Source: Chryseobacterium koreense CCUG 49689
Lineage (GTDB): Bacteria > Bacteroidota > Bacteroidia > Flavobacteriales > Weeksellaceae
Direction: 5' to 3'
NCBI RefSeq assembly: GCF_001045435.1
Contig: NZ_LFNG01000010.1
Span: forward strand, 1 to 64,000
DNA length: 64,000 nt
Under the pieces are notes generated by a model that saw nothing but the letters and a program-made list of their open reading frames with translations, made no database searches and had not been told where the DNA came from. Shown in pieces: positions 8,952 through 17,466 of the stretch. Position 1 is the first letter of the stretch. Every line of letters starts with the position of its first letter. A program made the position numbers and the translations under genes.

Positions 8952-9269
8952 CAGTGCACAATCAAAGGGCGTCTCCATGATTTTTGCCGGAATAGGACAG
9001 GCAAAGATTTTGGGGGCGCTTTTTCTTTGACTTTTTACAGTGAATCTGGAGTGATTTGTATCTGCCGGTACCGTTCAAAGTCCTGTTTTTTTTACCAAAT
9101 TGATAAGTATCCCGGCCTTTTTCAGATATTTATTTCGGATATCACAATCTTGCTTAAGGCTTTATTAATTCGAGCGTGCGTTTGAGCAAACCGTTTTTAT
9201 TCCCTGAATTTCATGGGTTGCTAAAAATTATTTAACAATAAATAATTTTCTAAACCGTTTGTTTTAACA
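8952..9269. other. Intergenic region between T9SS cargo array and polysaccharide locus
   Basis: No gene is visible. A loose G+C-rich inverted repeat with mismatches (around 8965-8977 with 9012-9022) followed by TTTTT could be a weak terminator for the upstream gene. The second half is A+T-rich and leads into the promoter of the polysaccharide locus. Confidence 0.5.
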
Positions 9270-9277
9270 TATATTTG
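9270..9277 (+). promoter_or_regulatory. -7 box (TATATTTG) at the head of the polysaccharide locus
   Basis: An exact match to TAnnTTTG 18 bases before the ATG at 9295. The upstream TTTG element is poor (TTTTC near 9246-9250). It probably drives the small sorting-tail protein and the pgl-type module behind it. Confidence 0.6.
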
Positions 9278-9294
9278 TAAAAATTTTTTTTTGA

Positions 9295-9585
9295 ATGAAA
9301 AGAATGCTTTTATTAATTTGCTTAGTTTTCGGGCTGAGTGCTTTTGCACAATTGGATGCCGACAATCCCTTTAAGCAATCAGAAAACGGCTCCACCGGTG
9401 TAGCCGGGAAAGCGGGGACAGGCAACGAAAATGAATATACCGGACCGGAAACTGCAAATAACGAGGGGAATCCGGGAGGTCCACAGCCGATTGATGATTA
9501 TGTTCCGCTTCTTGTTTTGGCTGGCGTTGGAATCATTGCCTATGTTTCTTATAACAAGCGTTTAAAAGCGACTCATTTAAAATAA
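9295..9585 (+). CDS. Small exported protein with PID-CTERM-like C-terminal sorting tail
   Basis: The product has 96 residues. It has a signal peptide ending in AFAQ, then a short polar Gly/Asn-rich middle (about residues 21-65), and a C-terminal tripartite tail: PIDDYVP, a hydrophobic helix of about 16 residues (LLVLAGVGIIAYVSY), and a basic end (NKRLK). This resembles the motif-helix-basic-tail signals read by exosortases. I recall a PID-CTERM family name used for such small flavobacterial proteins, but cannot check it here. It is the first gene of the polysaccharide locus, 16 bases ahead of the initiating sugar transferase. Exosortase substrates often sit with exopolysaccharide genes, so a role in the extracellular matrix is plausible. 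It could also simply be a small inner-membrane protein. Confidence 0.75.
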   Translation: MKRMLLLICLVFGLSAFAQLDADNPFKQSENGSTGVAGKAGTGNENEYTGPETANNEGNPGGPQPIDDYVPLLVLAGVGIIAYVSYNKRLKATHLK

Positions 9586-9601
9586 ATCAGCTTTTCTTTA
9601 G

Positions 9602-10210
9602 ATGTACGAACAGTTTACCAAACCGATACTGGATTACAGCATTGCATTAGTAATGTTTCTTTTGCTTAGCCCGGTGATCCTGCTGGTTAGTATTTTGTTG
9701 GCAATAAGTCATAGAGGCAACCCTTTTTTCCTGCAGGAAAGACCTGGAAAAGACGGCAAAATATTTCAGATCATCAAGTTCAAAACCATGCGGGATCTGA
9801 CTGATGTCAACGGCAAACAGCTCTCTGATTATGAAAGACTGACCCTTATGGGAAAGATAGTAAGAAAAACATCACTGGATGAAATACCGCAGTTGCTCAA
9901 TGTGCTGAAGGGTGAAATGAGCCTGGTAGGACCCAGACCACTGCTGCCGGAATATTGGACGCTGTACAGCGAAGAGCAGCGCAGAAGACATGATGTGAAA
10001 CCCGGCATTACCGGATGGGCACAGATCAATGGCCGGAATGCCCTTTCCTGGGAAGAAAAATTCCGGTATGACCTGGAATATGTGGATAAAATTTCACCCC
10101 GAATGGATGCGAAAATTGTGTTGGTGACTTTGGAAAAAGTAGTGAAAAGACATGGAGTAAACGCCAATAATTATATGACGATGGAAGCGTTTAAAGGAAA
10201 TGTAGCATGA
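9602..10210 (+). CDS. pglC: Phosphoglycosyl transferase, PglC-like (initiating sugar-1-phosphate transferase)
   Basis: The product has 202 residues, the typical size of the small monotopic bacterial sugar transferase family (Bac_transf). An N-terminal hydrophobic re-entrant helix (about residues 14-35) is followed by KFKTMR, the catalytic Asp-Glu pair in TSLDEIPQL, and VGPRPLLPEY. It should move a sugar-1-phosphate from a UDP-sugar onto undecaprenyl phosphate at the inner face of the cytoplasmic membrane, the first step of repeat-unit assembly. The next three genes look like PglD, PglE and PglF, so the sugar is probably N,N'-diacetylbacillosamine or a relative. The stop codon overlaps the next start (ATGA), indicating translational coupling. 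A second enzyme of this class is encoded at 33258-33848. Confidence 0.85.
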   Translation: MYEQFTKPILDYSIALVMFLLLSPVILLVSILLAISHRGNPFFLQERPGKDGKIFQIIKFKTMRDLTDVNGKQLSDYERLTLMGKIVRKTSLDEIPQLLNVLKGEMSLVGPRPLLPEYWTLYSEEQRRRHDVKPGITGWAQINGRNALSWEEKFRYDLEYVDKISPRMDAKIVLVTLEKVVKRHGVNANNYMTMEAFKGNVA

Positions 10211-10821
10211 TACTATATGGAGCAAGAGGTCAGGCAAAAGTAATCTATGACCTCATCTTATCAAACAATCATCTGTTGGAATATTTGGTAGATGACCATC
10301 CGCCTGAAGATTTCCCTCACCATCTTCCGGTGTATCAACCCACCAGAGAGCTGCTCCAGAATCAGGATGTGATTATTGCCATTGGCGATAATAAGATCAG
10401 GGAAAGAATCTACCGTCAGATCAGCGGACTTTGCCGTTTCAAGACCCTGCGACACCACAGTGCCTATGTATCGAGGTTCACGGAACTGGGCGAAGGAACG
10501 GTCATCATGCCGATGGTGTGCATCAATGCGGAAGTGAAGATTGGGAAACACTGCATCATCAATACGGCATCGGTGATTGAACATGAATGTGTTATTGAAG
10601 ATTTTGTTCATATTTCTCCAAAAGCATCGCTTGCGGGGAATATTTTGGTCAAAAAAGGGGCACACGTAGGTTTGGGAGCGAATATTATCCAAGGTGTCAC
10701 GATCGGGGAACATGCAGTGATAGGAGCAGGTGCAGTGGTCCTGGGTGATGTGCCGGATCATGCAGTAGTAGTGGGTAATCCCGCAAAAATTATTAGAATT
10801 AATGATGCTGAACAACGATAA
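10207..10821 (+). CDS. pglD: PglD-like UDP-amino-sugar N-acetyltransferase
   Basis: The product has 204 residues. The N-terminal part (ILYGARGQAKVI) is the nucleotide-sugar-binding Rossmann-like domain of the NeuD/PglD family. The C-terminal part is a left-handed beta helix of hexapeptide repeats binding acetyl-CoA. The expected catalytic His is H126 (in NTASVIEHECVI), matching the position known for Campylobacter PglD. It should acetylate the 4-amino group of a UDP-4-amino sugar made by the next gene product. It overlaps the preceding gene by 4 bases and the following gene by 20. Confidence 0.85.
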   Translation: MILYGARGQAKVIYDLILSNNHLLEYLVDDHPPEDFPHHLPVYQPTRELLQNQDVIIAIGDNKIRERIYRQISGLCRFKTLRHHSAYVSRFTELGEGTVIMPMVCINAEVKIGKHCIINTASVIEHECVIEDFVHISPKASLAGNILVKKGAHVGLGANIIQGVTIGEHAVIGAGAVVLGDVPDHAVVVGNPAKIIRINDAEQR

Positions 10822-11950
10822 AAAAATCTGGCTTTCGTCCCCGCATATGGGTGGATCGGAGTTAAAATACATTCAGCAGGCGTTTGACGAAAACTGGATC
10901 GCACCCCTGGGACCCAATGTCCATGGATTTGAACAGGATCTGGAGGATTTTTTACAGTCAGACTGTCATGTGGCCGTACTGAGTTCCGGTACTGCAGCGC
11001 TTCATCTCGCACTGATTATGATGGGCGTGGAGAAAGGCGATTATGTGGTCTGCCAGTCCCTTACCTTCTCGGCATCCGCCAATCCCATTATCTACACGGG
11101 GGCTATCCCGCTTTTTGTGGACAGTGAAAGAGAGACCTGGAATCTTTGTCCTGTTGCTGTGGAAGAAGCTATTGAATTTGGAATCTCCCAAGGTAAAAAA
11201 CCCAAAGCCATCATCGCAGTTTCGCTCTATGGGATGCCTTATAAAGTGGAAGAGATCAGAGCAATTTCCAAAAAATACGATATTCCCATCATTGAAGACA
11301 GCGCCGAATCGTTGGGAAGTGCATACAAGGATCAGAAATGCGGAACTTTCGGAGATATGGCAGTGATCAGTTTTAACGGAAATAAAATCATCACCACCTC
11401 CGGTGGAGGCGCCCTCATCACAAAAGATATAGCATTTAAGAAGAAGGCGGTATTTCTTTCCACGCAGGCAAAAGATGATGCCCCACATTACGAACATACC
11501 CATATTGGCTACAACTACCGCATGAGCAATGTGTGTGCAGGAATCGGCAGAGGACAGATGGAAGTCTTGGAAGACCGCATTGCAAAAAGGAGGGCAAACC
11601 ACCGGTTTTACGTGGATATTTTCAGTGAACTGCCGGAAATCGAAGTACATACCGAACCCCATTCCGATTACTTTTCAAACCACTGGCTCACTGCTATTTG
11701 CTTAAAACCCAATTCAAAAGTGAGCACCGAAACAATCCGTATGAATTTTTTGGAACAGAATATCGAAACAAGACCCATCTGGAAACCCATGCATCTACAA
11801 CCCGTTTTCAGAGATTTGCCCTACTTCGGGGGCAAAGTGGCGCAGGAGTTATTTGAGCAAGGGCTTTGTCTTCCTTCCGGATCCAATTTGACTGAAGAAG
11901 ACCGTGCCGAAATCGGAAAGGTAATTCACAAACTTTTCCAGATTTCATAA
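10802..11950 (+). CDS. pglE: PglE-like DegT/DnrJ/EryC1 aminotransferase (UDP-4-keto-sugar to 4-amino sugar)
   Basis: The product has 382 residues, of the PLP-dependent sugar aminotransferase family. The segments VLSSGTAALHLAL, IIEDSAESLG and ISFNGNKIITTSGGG are characteristic; K195 is the likely PLP lysine. The substrate should be the UDP-4-keto-6-deoxy sugar made by the PglF-like dehydratase downstream, and the product goes to the PglD-like acetyltransferase. The start overlaps pglD by 20 bases; an ATG one codon later is equally possible. A second, more distant DegT-family enzyme lies at 32039-33274. Confidence 0.85.
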   Translation: MMLNNDKKIWLSSPHMGGSELKYIQQAFDENWIAPLGPNVHGFEQDLEDFLQSDCHVAVLSSGTAALHLALIMMGVEKGDYVVCQSLTFSASANPIIYTGAIPLFVDSERETWNLCPVAVEEAIEFGISQGKKPKAIIAVSLYGMPYKVEEIRAISKKYDIPIIEDSAESLGSAYKDQKCGTFGDMAVISFNGNKIITTSGGGALITKDIAFKKKAVFLSTQAKDDAPHYEHTHIGYNYRMSNVCAGIGRGQMEVLEDRIAKRRANHRFYVDIFSELPEIEVHTEPHSDYFSNHWLTAICLKPNSKVSTETIRMNFLEQNIETRPIWKPMHLQPVFRDLPYFGGKVAQELFEQGLCLPSGSNLTEEDRAEIGKVIHKLFQIS

Positions 11951-12061
11951 ATTATTGAACTTCGTTGTTAATAATTTGTATTTTTGTCATCCTTCGAAAT
12001 TCACAAAGCGCATGATTAAATTTTATTACCTGGCAGATCTGAACCTAAAAATTAAACTGAA

Positions 12062-13999
12062 ATGAGTCTCCGCAGAAGTATCAGAAAAAAAATGTATGGC
12101 GGCGATAATTTCATGAATATATCAGACATCCGCTACCTTCCGAGATGGGTCATTCTGTTGATCGACATCTTGTTTGTCTGTGCAGCAATCACTTTTGGCA
12201 AATACCTCATTGAAAAGCTCAGTTTTGGGACTGAAAAGATTTTCTATGACGATACACAGATGTACCTGATTATTGCTTCAGTGAGTGTTTTTTTTATGTT
12301 TGTTTTCAAAACCTATGCGGGAATCATCAGACATTCCACATTCATTGACCTTTTCAAGCTTTTCCTTTCCACGTTTTGCACCACTGTGGTTTTGGGCGCA
12401 GTCAGCTTTTCTTACTATCTGCTCACCGGGAAAAGGATGATTTACATGTCCATACCGTTTTTGGCCATTTTCTTTGCCACCTCATTTATGATGCTTTTCC
12501 TTTTCCGGCTTTTTGTGAAAGAATTTTTTCAGATTGTGAGGGAATTCCGAAGGAGCACATTGAGGAAAAGGATTTTGGTACTTGGAATTGATGAGCAGTC
12601 TGTTGCGGTGGCCCGTGCCATAGTGGAGAATCCGACACTGCCATATCATGTGGTGGGATTTCTCACGCAGCGCCATGACTCCCGGCGTGCCAATTTGCTT
12701 GGTAAACCTATTTACAGCAAAGAAAAAATCGAGAATAATACCAAGGAAGATCTGATCATAGATGGCGTCTTGTTGGTTAAAGAAATCATGACCAAAGAGG
12801 AAATGAACTCCTGGGTCAATTTGTTTCTGGAAAAGGATCTTCAGGTTTTTAAAGCGCCCTTACTCCAAAAAGTCCGCAGTGCTGACATGGGGGGCAGTAT
12901 TCAGAATCTGCAGATCGAGGACCTGCTGAACCGCAAACCGATCCGGATTGAAAATGAAGAGGTGAGAAAACGCCATTACGGCAAGAATATTCTGATCACT
13001 GGGGGAGCAGGCTCTATCGGGAGCGAAATCATGAGACAGGTGGCACAGTTTTCACCCACTTTGATCGTGGTTGTGGACCAGGCGGAAACTCCGCTGTATG
13101 AAGTGGAACTGGAAATGAGAAACAAATTTCCCGGAATTCCGTTCAAATTTATTCTGGGCGACATCAGCAACAAACACGCCATTGAACCCATCTTTAAAAA
13201 ATACGAGTTCTCCATGGTATACCACGCTGCTGCCTACAAGCACGTGCCTCTCATTGAGGAAAATCCGCGTGAAGCAGTATTGGTGAACATTTTGGGGACC
13301 AAGATTCTGGCGACCCTTTCCAGCAAATACGGAGTCAACCGGTTTGTGATGATCTCTACCGACAAGGCGGTGAACCCTACCAATGTGATGGGCGCATCTA
13401 AGCGGGTCGCAGAACTTTTCGTGCAAGCATTACAAAATACAGAGGGCAACACAACAAAATTCATAACTACACGTTTTGGAAATGTGCTGGGTTCAAACGG
13501 TTCGGTCATTCCCCATTTCAAAAAGCAAATTGAGGCGGGAGGACCAATCACCATTACACATCCGGACATCGTTAGGTACTTCATGACGATTCCCGAGGCA
13601 TGCGATTTGGTGCTGCAGGCAGGAACCATGGGAAATGGAGGTGAGATTTTCGTTTTTGACATGGGAGAGCCGGTGAAGATTCAGGATTTAGCAACCAGAA
13701 TGATCAAGCTTTCGGGGCTGGAACCCCATAGCGATATCAAAATCATTTATACAGGTCTTCGACCGGGTGAAAAACTCTATGAAGAGCTCCTGAGTGATGA
13801 CGCCAAGACAATGCCTACGCCGAATGAGAAGATCATGGTCTCCAAAGACCCGATCATGGATTTTGAAGAAATAGACCATTATACGAGAGGGATCACCAGA
13901 GCCTCCCTAAGGAGGGAAAAAATCGAGGTGGTGCAGCTTTTGAAAAACATCGTCCCTGAATTTAAAAGCAATAATTCCATCTATGAAGTTTTGGACTAG
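12062..13999 (+). CDS. pglF: Membrane nucleotide-sugar 4,6-dehydratase (PglF/WbpM/CapD family)
   Basis: The product has 645 residues. About four membrane helices (roughly residues 30-165) are followed by a first Rossmann domain (ILVLGIDEQ, near residue 170) and a short-chain dehydrogenase domain starting at ILITGGAGSIGSE (near residue 308). The active-site region TDKAVNPTNVMGASK (about 431-446) has Met in place of the usual catalytic Tyr, as in WbpM-type enzymes. It should convert UDP-GlcNAc into UDP-4-keto-6-deoxy-GlcNAc, feeding the aminotransferase and acetyltransferase genes upstream. An ATG at 12113 would give a protein starting MNISDIRYLPRW, a plausible alternative start. Confidence 0.88.
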   Translation: MSLRRSIRKKMYGGDNFMNISDIRYLPRWVILLIDILFVCAAITFGKYLIEKLSFGTEKIFYDDTQMYLIIASVSVFFMFVFKTYAGIIRHSTFIDLFKLFLSTFCTTVVLGAVSFSYYLLTGKRMIYMSIPFLAIFFATSFMMLFLFRLFVKEFFQIVREFRRSTLRKRILVLGIDEQSVAVARAIVENPTLPYHVVGFLTQRHDSRRANLLGKPIYSKEKIENNTKEDLIIDGVLLVKEIMTKEEMNSWVNLFLEKDLQVFKAPLLQKVRSADMGGSIQNLQIEDLLNRKPIRIENEEVRKRHYGKNILITGGAGSIGSEIMRQVAQFSPTLIVVVDQAETPLYEVELEMRNKFPGIPFKFILGDISNKHAIEPIFKKYEFSMVYHAAAYKHVPLIEENPREAVLVNILGTKILATLSSKYGVNRFVMISTDKAVNPTNVMGASKRVAELFVQALQNTEGNTTKFITTRFGNVLGSNGSVIPHFKKQIEAGGPITITHPDIVRYFMTIPEACDLVLQAGTMGNGGEIFVFDMGEPVKIQDLATRMIKLSGLEPHSDIKIIYTGLRPGEKLYEELLSDDAKTMPTPNEKIMVSKDPIMDFEEIDHYTRGITRASLRREKIEVVQLLKNIVPEFKSNNSIYEVLD

Positions 14000-14020
14000 A
14001 AGGGTAGAATTGTATATTTG
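13989..14020 (+). promoter_or_regulatory. Strong flavobacterial promoter in front of the wza/wzc-like genes
   Basis: TTTTG at 13989-13993, a 19-base spacer, then TATATTTG at 14013-14020: nearly ideal. The upstream box lies in the last codons of the dehydratase gene. The ATG of the export lipoprotein follows 26 bases later, so the export genes can be transcribed apart from the sugar-nucleotide genes. Confidence 0.75.
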
Positions 14021-14046
14021 CAAGAATTATTTTTTAAAGGTAAAAA

Positions 14047-14865
14047 ATGAATAAAAACTTACTATTAATCGCAGTTTGCTCACTCTTTTTATTGGCTGCC
14101 TGCAAAACGAAGGAGAAAGCAAGCAATCTGAATTACATGCAGAATGCGGAGCAAATTGCCACAGAAGTTTCCACTCAAAACCAAGTTTCTACGATTCAGG
14201 TGGGTGACCAGTTGGTCATTCTGGTTACTGCAAAAGATATGAATGTAGTGAAACCATTTAACCAAAATTTTTCTTCTGGTGATCAGGCTAATTATTCTGT
14301 CGGTAATAACAATACCCCTCAACAAGGAATAACCCAAGTTTCTGGGCCAACCTATATAGTGGACGCATCTGGCGATATTGACTTTCCGGTTTTAGGTAAA
14401 TTGAATACTACAGGAAAGACCCTCTCGGTATTCAAAGAAGAATTGAGCGATCAATTGAAAAGCTACATTATTAATCCCACGGTGAGCGTGCGTCTTACCA
14501 ATTATAAAGTAACCGTTCTAGGTGAAGTGAACAAGCCCGGCCAATATATTATTCCTGATGGAAAGGCTACTTTGCTCAATGCGCTCGGATTGGCTGGTGA
14601 TTTGACAATGTATGGAAAAAGAGATGATATTCTTTTGGTCAGAAATGTCAATGGAGAAACGACTAAGGCCAGAATTAATTTGCTTGACGCTAATTTTTTC
14701 AACTCTCCTTACTATGAATTGAAGCAAAACGATGTGATTTATATTTCATCCAATCAAACCAAAGAAAAGACTGCAAAACTTGACCCAAATACAAGTACCT
14801 ATATTGCGATTGCAGGAACGGTTATCGGTTTAGCCGGTATTTTTATTACGATTTTCAAAAAATAA
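14047..14865 (+). CDS. wza: Polysaccharide export lipoprotein, Wza-like
   Basis: The product has 272 residues. A lipoprotein signal ends in LLAAC (Cys19). A Poly_export domain follows (STIQVGDQLVILV, DIDFPVLGKLNTTGKTL), then an SLBB domain (VTVLGEVNKPGQYII, LLNALGLAGDL), and a C-terminal hydrophobic helix of about 18 residues before a basic end. It should form the outer-membrane channel for the polysaccharide, working with the tyrosine kinase encoded 12 bases downstream. It has its own promoter. Confidence 0.9.
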   Translation: MNKNLLLIAVCSLFLLAACKTKEKASNLNYMQNAEQIATEVSTQNQVSTIQVGDQLVILVTAKDMNVVKPFNQNFSSGDQANYSVGNNNTPQQGITQVSGPTYIVDASGDIDFPVLGKLNTTGKTLSVFKEELSDQLKSYIINPTVSVRLTNYKVTVLGEVNKPGQYIIPDGKATLLNALGLAGDLTMYGKRDDILLVRNVNGETTKARINLLDANFFNSPYYELKQNDVIYISSNQTKEKTAKLDPNTSTYIAIAGTVIGLAGIFITIFKK

Positions 14866-14877
14866 GCGACTATATAA

Positions 14878-17253
14878 ATGGATAAGAGTTTCTCGAAAAA
14901 AGAAGACAACAGGAATGATGTTGATATCAATGAAATAATAAAGCCTTATTTGAAAAAATGGTGGTGGTTCATTCTAAGTGTTTTGCTTTGTGTTGCTTAT
15001 GGTTATTACATCCTTAAGAAATCTCCGGAGATCTATAATGTGCAATCCACTATTTTGATCAAAGATGCCAGAAAGGCACCGTCCGTAGAAATGGGCGCAC
15101 TATCTCAGCTAGGTGGATTCGGGAATTCTGGCGCGAATAGCGTTGAAAATGAAATTGAAATCCTGAAGTCAAAAAAATTAATGGCGGATGTGGTAGACGA
15201 GCTTGGATTGCAAGCAAACCTCGTAGAGAAAGTGGGGCTGCGGAAATATATTCTGTACGGAAATAGTTCGCCAGTAGTAATAAAGGTCATCAACGAAAAA
15301 ATCGCCCCAAGAACCTTCAAAGGCCCGATCAATGTGAAAATTTCTGGTGATAAACTGGAGTTTACAGGAGAAGGTCTTACAAATCCTATCAGCTCAACTT
15401 TCGGCAAGACAATAAGCTTACCTTATGCAAACTTGATCTTTTTGAAGAACCCGGAGTTTGACCCACCCAAAGACAGGGAAATCGGCGAGTTGGAAATAGA
15501 GTATATGTCAAAATCTGATGCCATCAATACATTTCAATTTGGCACCAATGTAAGTTTGGTGGATAAAGACGGAACCGTGGTGGCCTTATCAATGAACTAC
15601 CCCAATGTAGCAAAAGCGAAGGACATTATCAATAAATTAGTAGAAGTTTATAATAGCGATGCTATCACAGATAAAAACGCCGAATCCAAGAAAACACGAG
15701 ATTTTATTGAAGAAAGAGTGGGAATCATTGCAAATGAGCTTGGCGCGGTGGAAGATCAAAAAGAGCAATTCAAAAAAGCAAATAAGATTACTGATATTCC
15801 AACTGAGGCACAGGTAAGCATTACTGGTTCCGAGCAAACAAGAGCCAGGTTGCTGGAAACAGAAACTCAAATTGCTTTGACAGAAGATTTGCTTAATTAT
15901 GTGAACAAATTGGCAAATAACCAAACTATGCCTGTTTCTGTGGGATTAGGAAATCCTCTTGCAGCGGCCAGCATAAATGGTTATAACGAACTTGTACTTC
16001 AAAGAAATCGATTGCTTGAAAGTGCTACTCCACAAAACCCGGTTGTCAGCGATCTCAATAAACAGATTCAAGTGATGCGGGCTTCAGTGGCAGATGCAAT
16101 CCAAAAGCAGCGCGTCTCTCTTCAAGCTATCGCAAATCAAATTGAAGGACAGCAAGATGTTTTTACCACTCGGGTGAGCAAAATTCCGGCGCAGGAAAAA
16201 TTATTTCGAAGTATTGAGAGACAGCAGCAAATCAAAGAAAGCTTATATCTTTTATTATTGCAAAAAAGGGAAGAGGCTGCCATCTCATTGGCGATCACCT
16301 CACCGAAAGCTAGAATTATTGATTATGCGTTTTCATCACCCACTCCGGTTGCCCCAAAAAAATCGCTTATTATGGGGGTAGCATTTTTGATTGGACTTAT
16401 GATCCCTATGGGCTTGGTTTATATCAAAGAATTATTTAATAATAAAGTTAGATCTAAAGATGACCTGCAAAAATATACCCATGCCCCAATCTTAGGAGAA
16501 ATTCCCTCATTGCAAAGAGGAGCAAATGAAGTGGTGGAATTGAATGATCTGTCGCCAATGGCTGAAGCTTTTAGAATTCTCAACACCAATATAGCTTATA
16601 TGTTGCCGAAAAAGAACGGAGGAAGAGTGATTTTCGTGACTTCTACCACAAAAGGTGAAGGGAAAACTTTCGTTTCGGTAAACCTTGCTTTGACAATGGC
16701 CACCAGTAAAATAAAAGTCATTATTATTGGTGCTGATATTAGAAATCCACAGCTTCAAAGATTCAATCCAGCCCGAAAAGGTATTGCCGGTCTTTCTGAA
16801 TACCTGCATGATGAAAGTTCCAAAGTAGAGCAATACATTCATCCTTCCATCTTTAACCCACATCTTGATGTGCTTTATTCGGGAAGTATCCCACCCAATC
16901 CAACAGAATTGCTATCCAACGGAAGGTACGAGTTGCTCATTAATACACTAAGGGAAAAATATGACTATATTGTGGTGGATACAGCTCCTTTGATGTTAGT
17001 TACCGATACGTTCCTCACTTCAGAGTTAGCGGATGCAACCGTGTATGTGGTAAGGTCTGGCTACACTGAAAATTCTTTAATCGAGTTTGCAAACCACCAA
17101 ATGGAAGAAGAGAAGATCAATAACGCTGGCTTTGTTTTGAATGATGTGGGAAAAGAAGATTTTGGTTATGGCAATAAATACGGGTATGGTTATGCAGCAG
17201 ATGACCGTAACTTTTTCCAGAAAATGCGTGACAAATTTTTATTTAGGGCATAA
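14878..17253 (+). CDS. wzc: Polysaccharide co-polymerase and BY-type tyrosine kinase, Wzc-like
   Basis: The product has 791 residues. It has a Wzz domain with a first membrane helix after KKWWW (about residues 30-48), a long periplasmic coiled-coil region, and a second helix near residue 500. The cytoplasmic kinase domain has Walker A in TKGEGKT (near 590), Walker A' in IIIGADIRNP (near 617) and Walker B in YDYIVVDTAP (near 695). The C-terminal tail has a tyrosine cluster (YGNKYGYGY), the usual autophosphorylation site. It controls chain length and export with the Wza-like lipoprotein. A 213-base gap with an inverted repeat separates it from the next gene. Confidence 0.92.
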   Translation: MDKSFSKKEDNRNDVDINEIIKPYLKKWWWFILSVLLCVAYGYYILKKSPEIYNVQSTILIKDARKAPSVEMGALSQLGGFGNSGANSVENEIEILKSKKLMADVVDELGLQANLVEKVGLRKYILYGNSSPVVIKVINEKIAPRTFKGPINVKISGDKLEFTGEGLTNPISSTFGKTISLPYANLIFLKNPEFDPPKDREIGELEIEYMSKSDAINTFQFGTNVSLVDKDGTVVALSMNYPNVAKAKDIINKLVEVYNSDAITDKNAESKKTRDFIEERVGIIANELGAVEDQKEQFKKANKITDIPTEAQVSITGSEQTRARLLETETQIALTEDLLNYVNKLANNQTMPVSVGLGNPLAAASINGYNELVLQRNRLLESATPQNPVVSDLNKQIQVMRASVADAIQKQRVSLQAIANQIEGQQDVFTTRVSKIPAQEKLFRSIERQQQIKESLYLLLLQKREEAAISLAITSPKARIIDYAFSSPTPVAPKKSLIMGVAFLIGLMIPMGLVYIKELFNNKVRSKDDLQKYTHAPILGEIPSLQRGANEVVELNDLSPMAEAFRILNTNIAYMLPKKNGGRVIFVTSTTKGEGKTFVSVNLALTMATSKIKVIIIGADIRNPQLQRFNPARKGIAGLSEYLHDESSKVEQYIHPSIFNPHLDVLYSGSIPPNPTELLSNGRYELLINTLREKYDYIVVDTAPLMLVTDTFLTSELADATVYVVRSGYTENSLIEFANHQMEEEKINNAGFVLNDVGKEDFGYGNKYGYGYAADDRNFFQKMRDKFLFRA

Positions 17254-17285
17254 ATCCGAGGGAGAAAATTGAAGTAGTAAACGAA

Positions 17286-17366
17286 GAATGCTTTTTGTGT
17301 AGGAGGGTCAGTGATGGCTTTAGACATAGAGAAAACCACCTTGATATGTCCGGACAAAAAGCATTC
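17286..17366. repeat. 13-bp perfect inverted repeat between wzc and the flippase gene
   Basis: 17286-17298 (GAATGCTTTTTGT) is the exact reverse complement of 17354-17366, separated by 55 bases. No T tract follows, so it is not an ordinary terminator. It may form a long-range RNA hairpin in the intergenic leader, or mark the ends of a small degraded element. Confidence 0.7.
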
Positions 17367-17466
17367 CAATCGGGAAAGGTACAGGCTTGTATTATTTTTC
17401 AAATACTTGCAGATTATGGTGAGAAATAGGTGTTGAGGATGTATTATGATTTAACCGAAGCTAATT

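Noticed and set aside
10958-11662. Long (234-codon) antisense frame inside the pglE-like gene
   Set aside because: It is a shadow of a clear aminotransferase with PLP motifs; the antisense translation is His/Cys-rich and lacks domain features.
12062-12112. N-terminal 17 residues of the PglF-like protein as a separate leader
   Set aside because: In frame with the gene and without its own stop; at most a choice between two start codons.
17190-17402. 70-codon minus-strand frame overlapping the end of wzc
   Set aside because: It overlaps a certain gene and the inverted repeat; no recognisable product. It could be a transposase scrap but I cannot support that.
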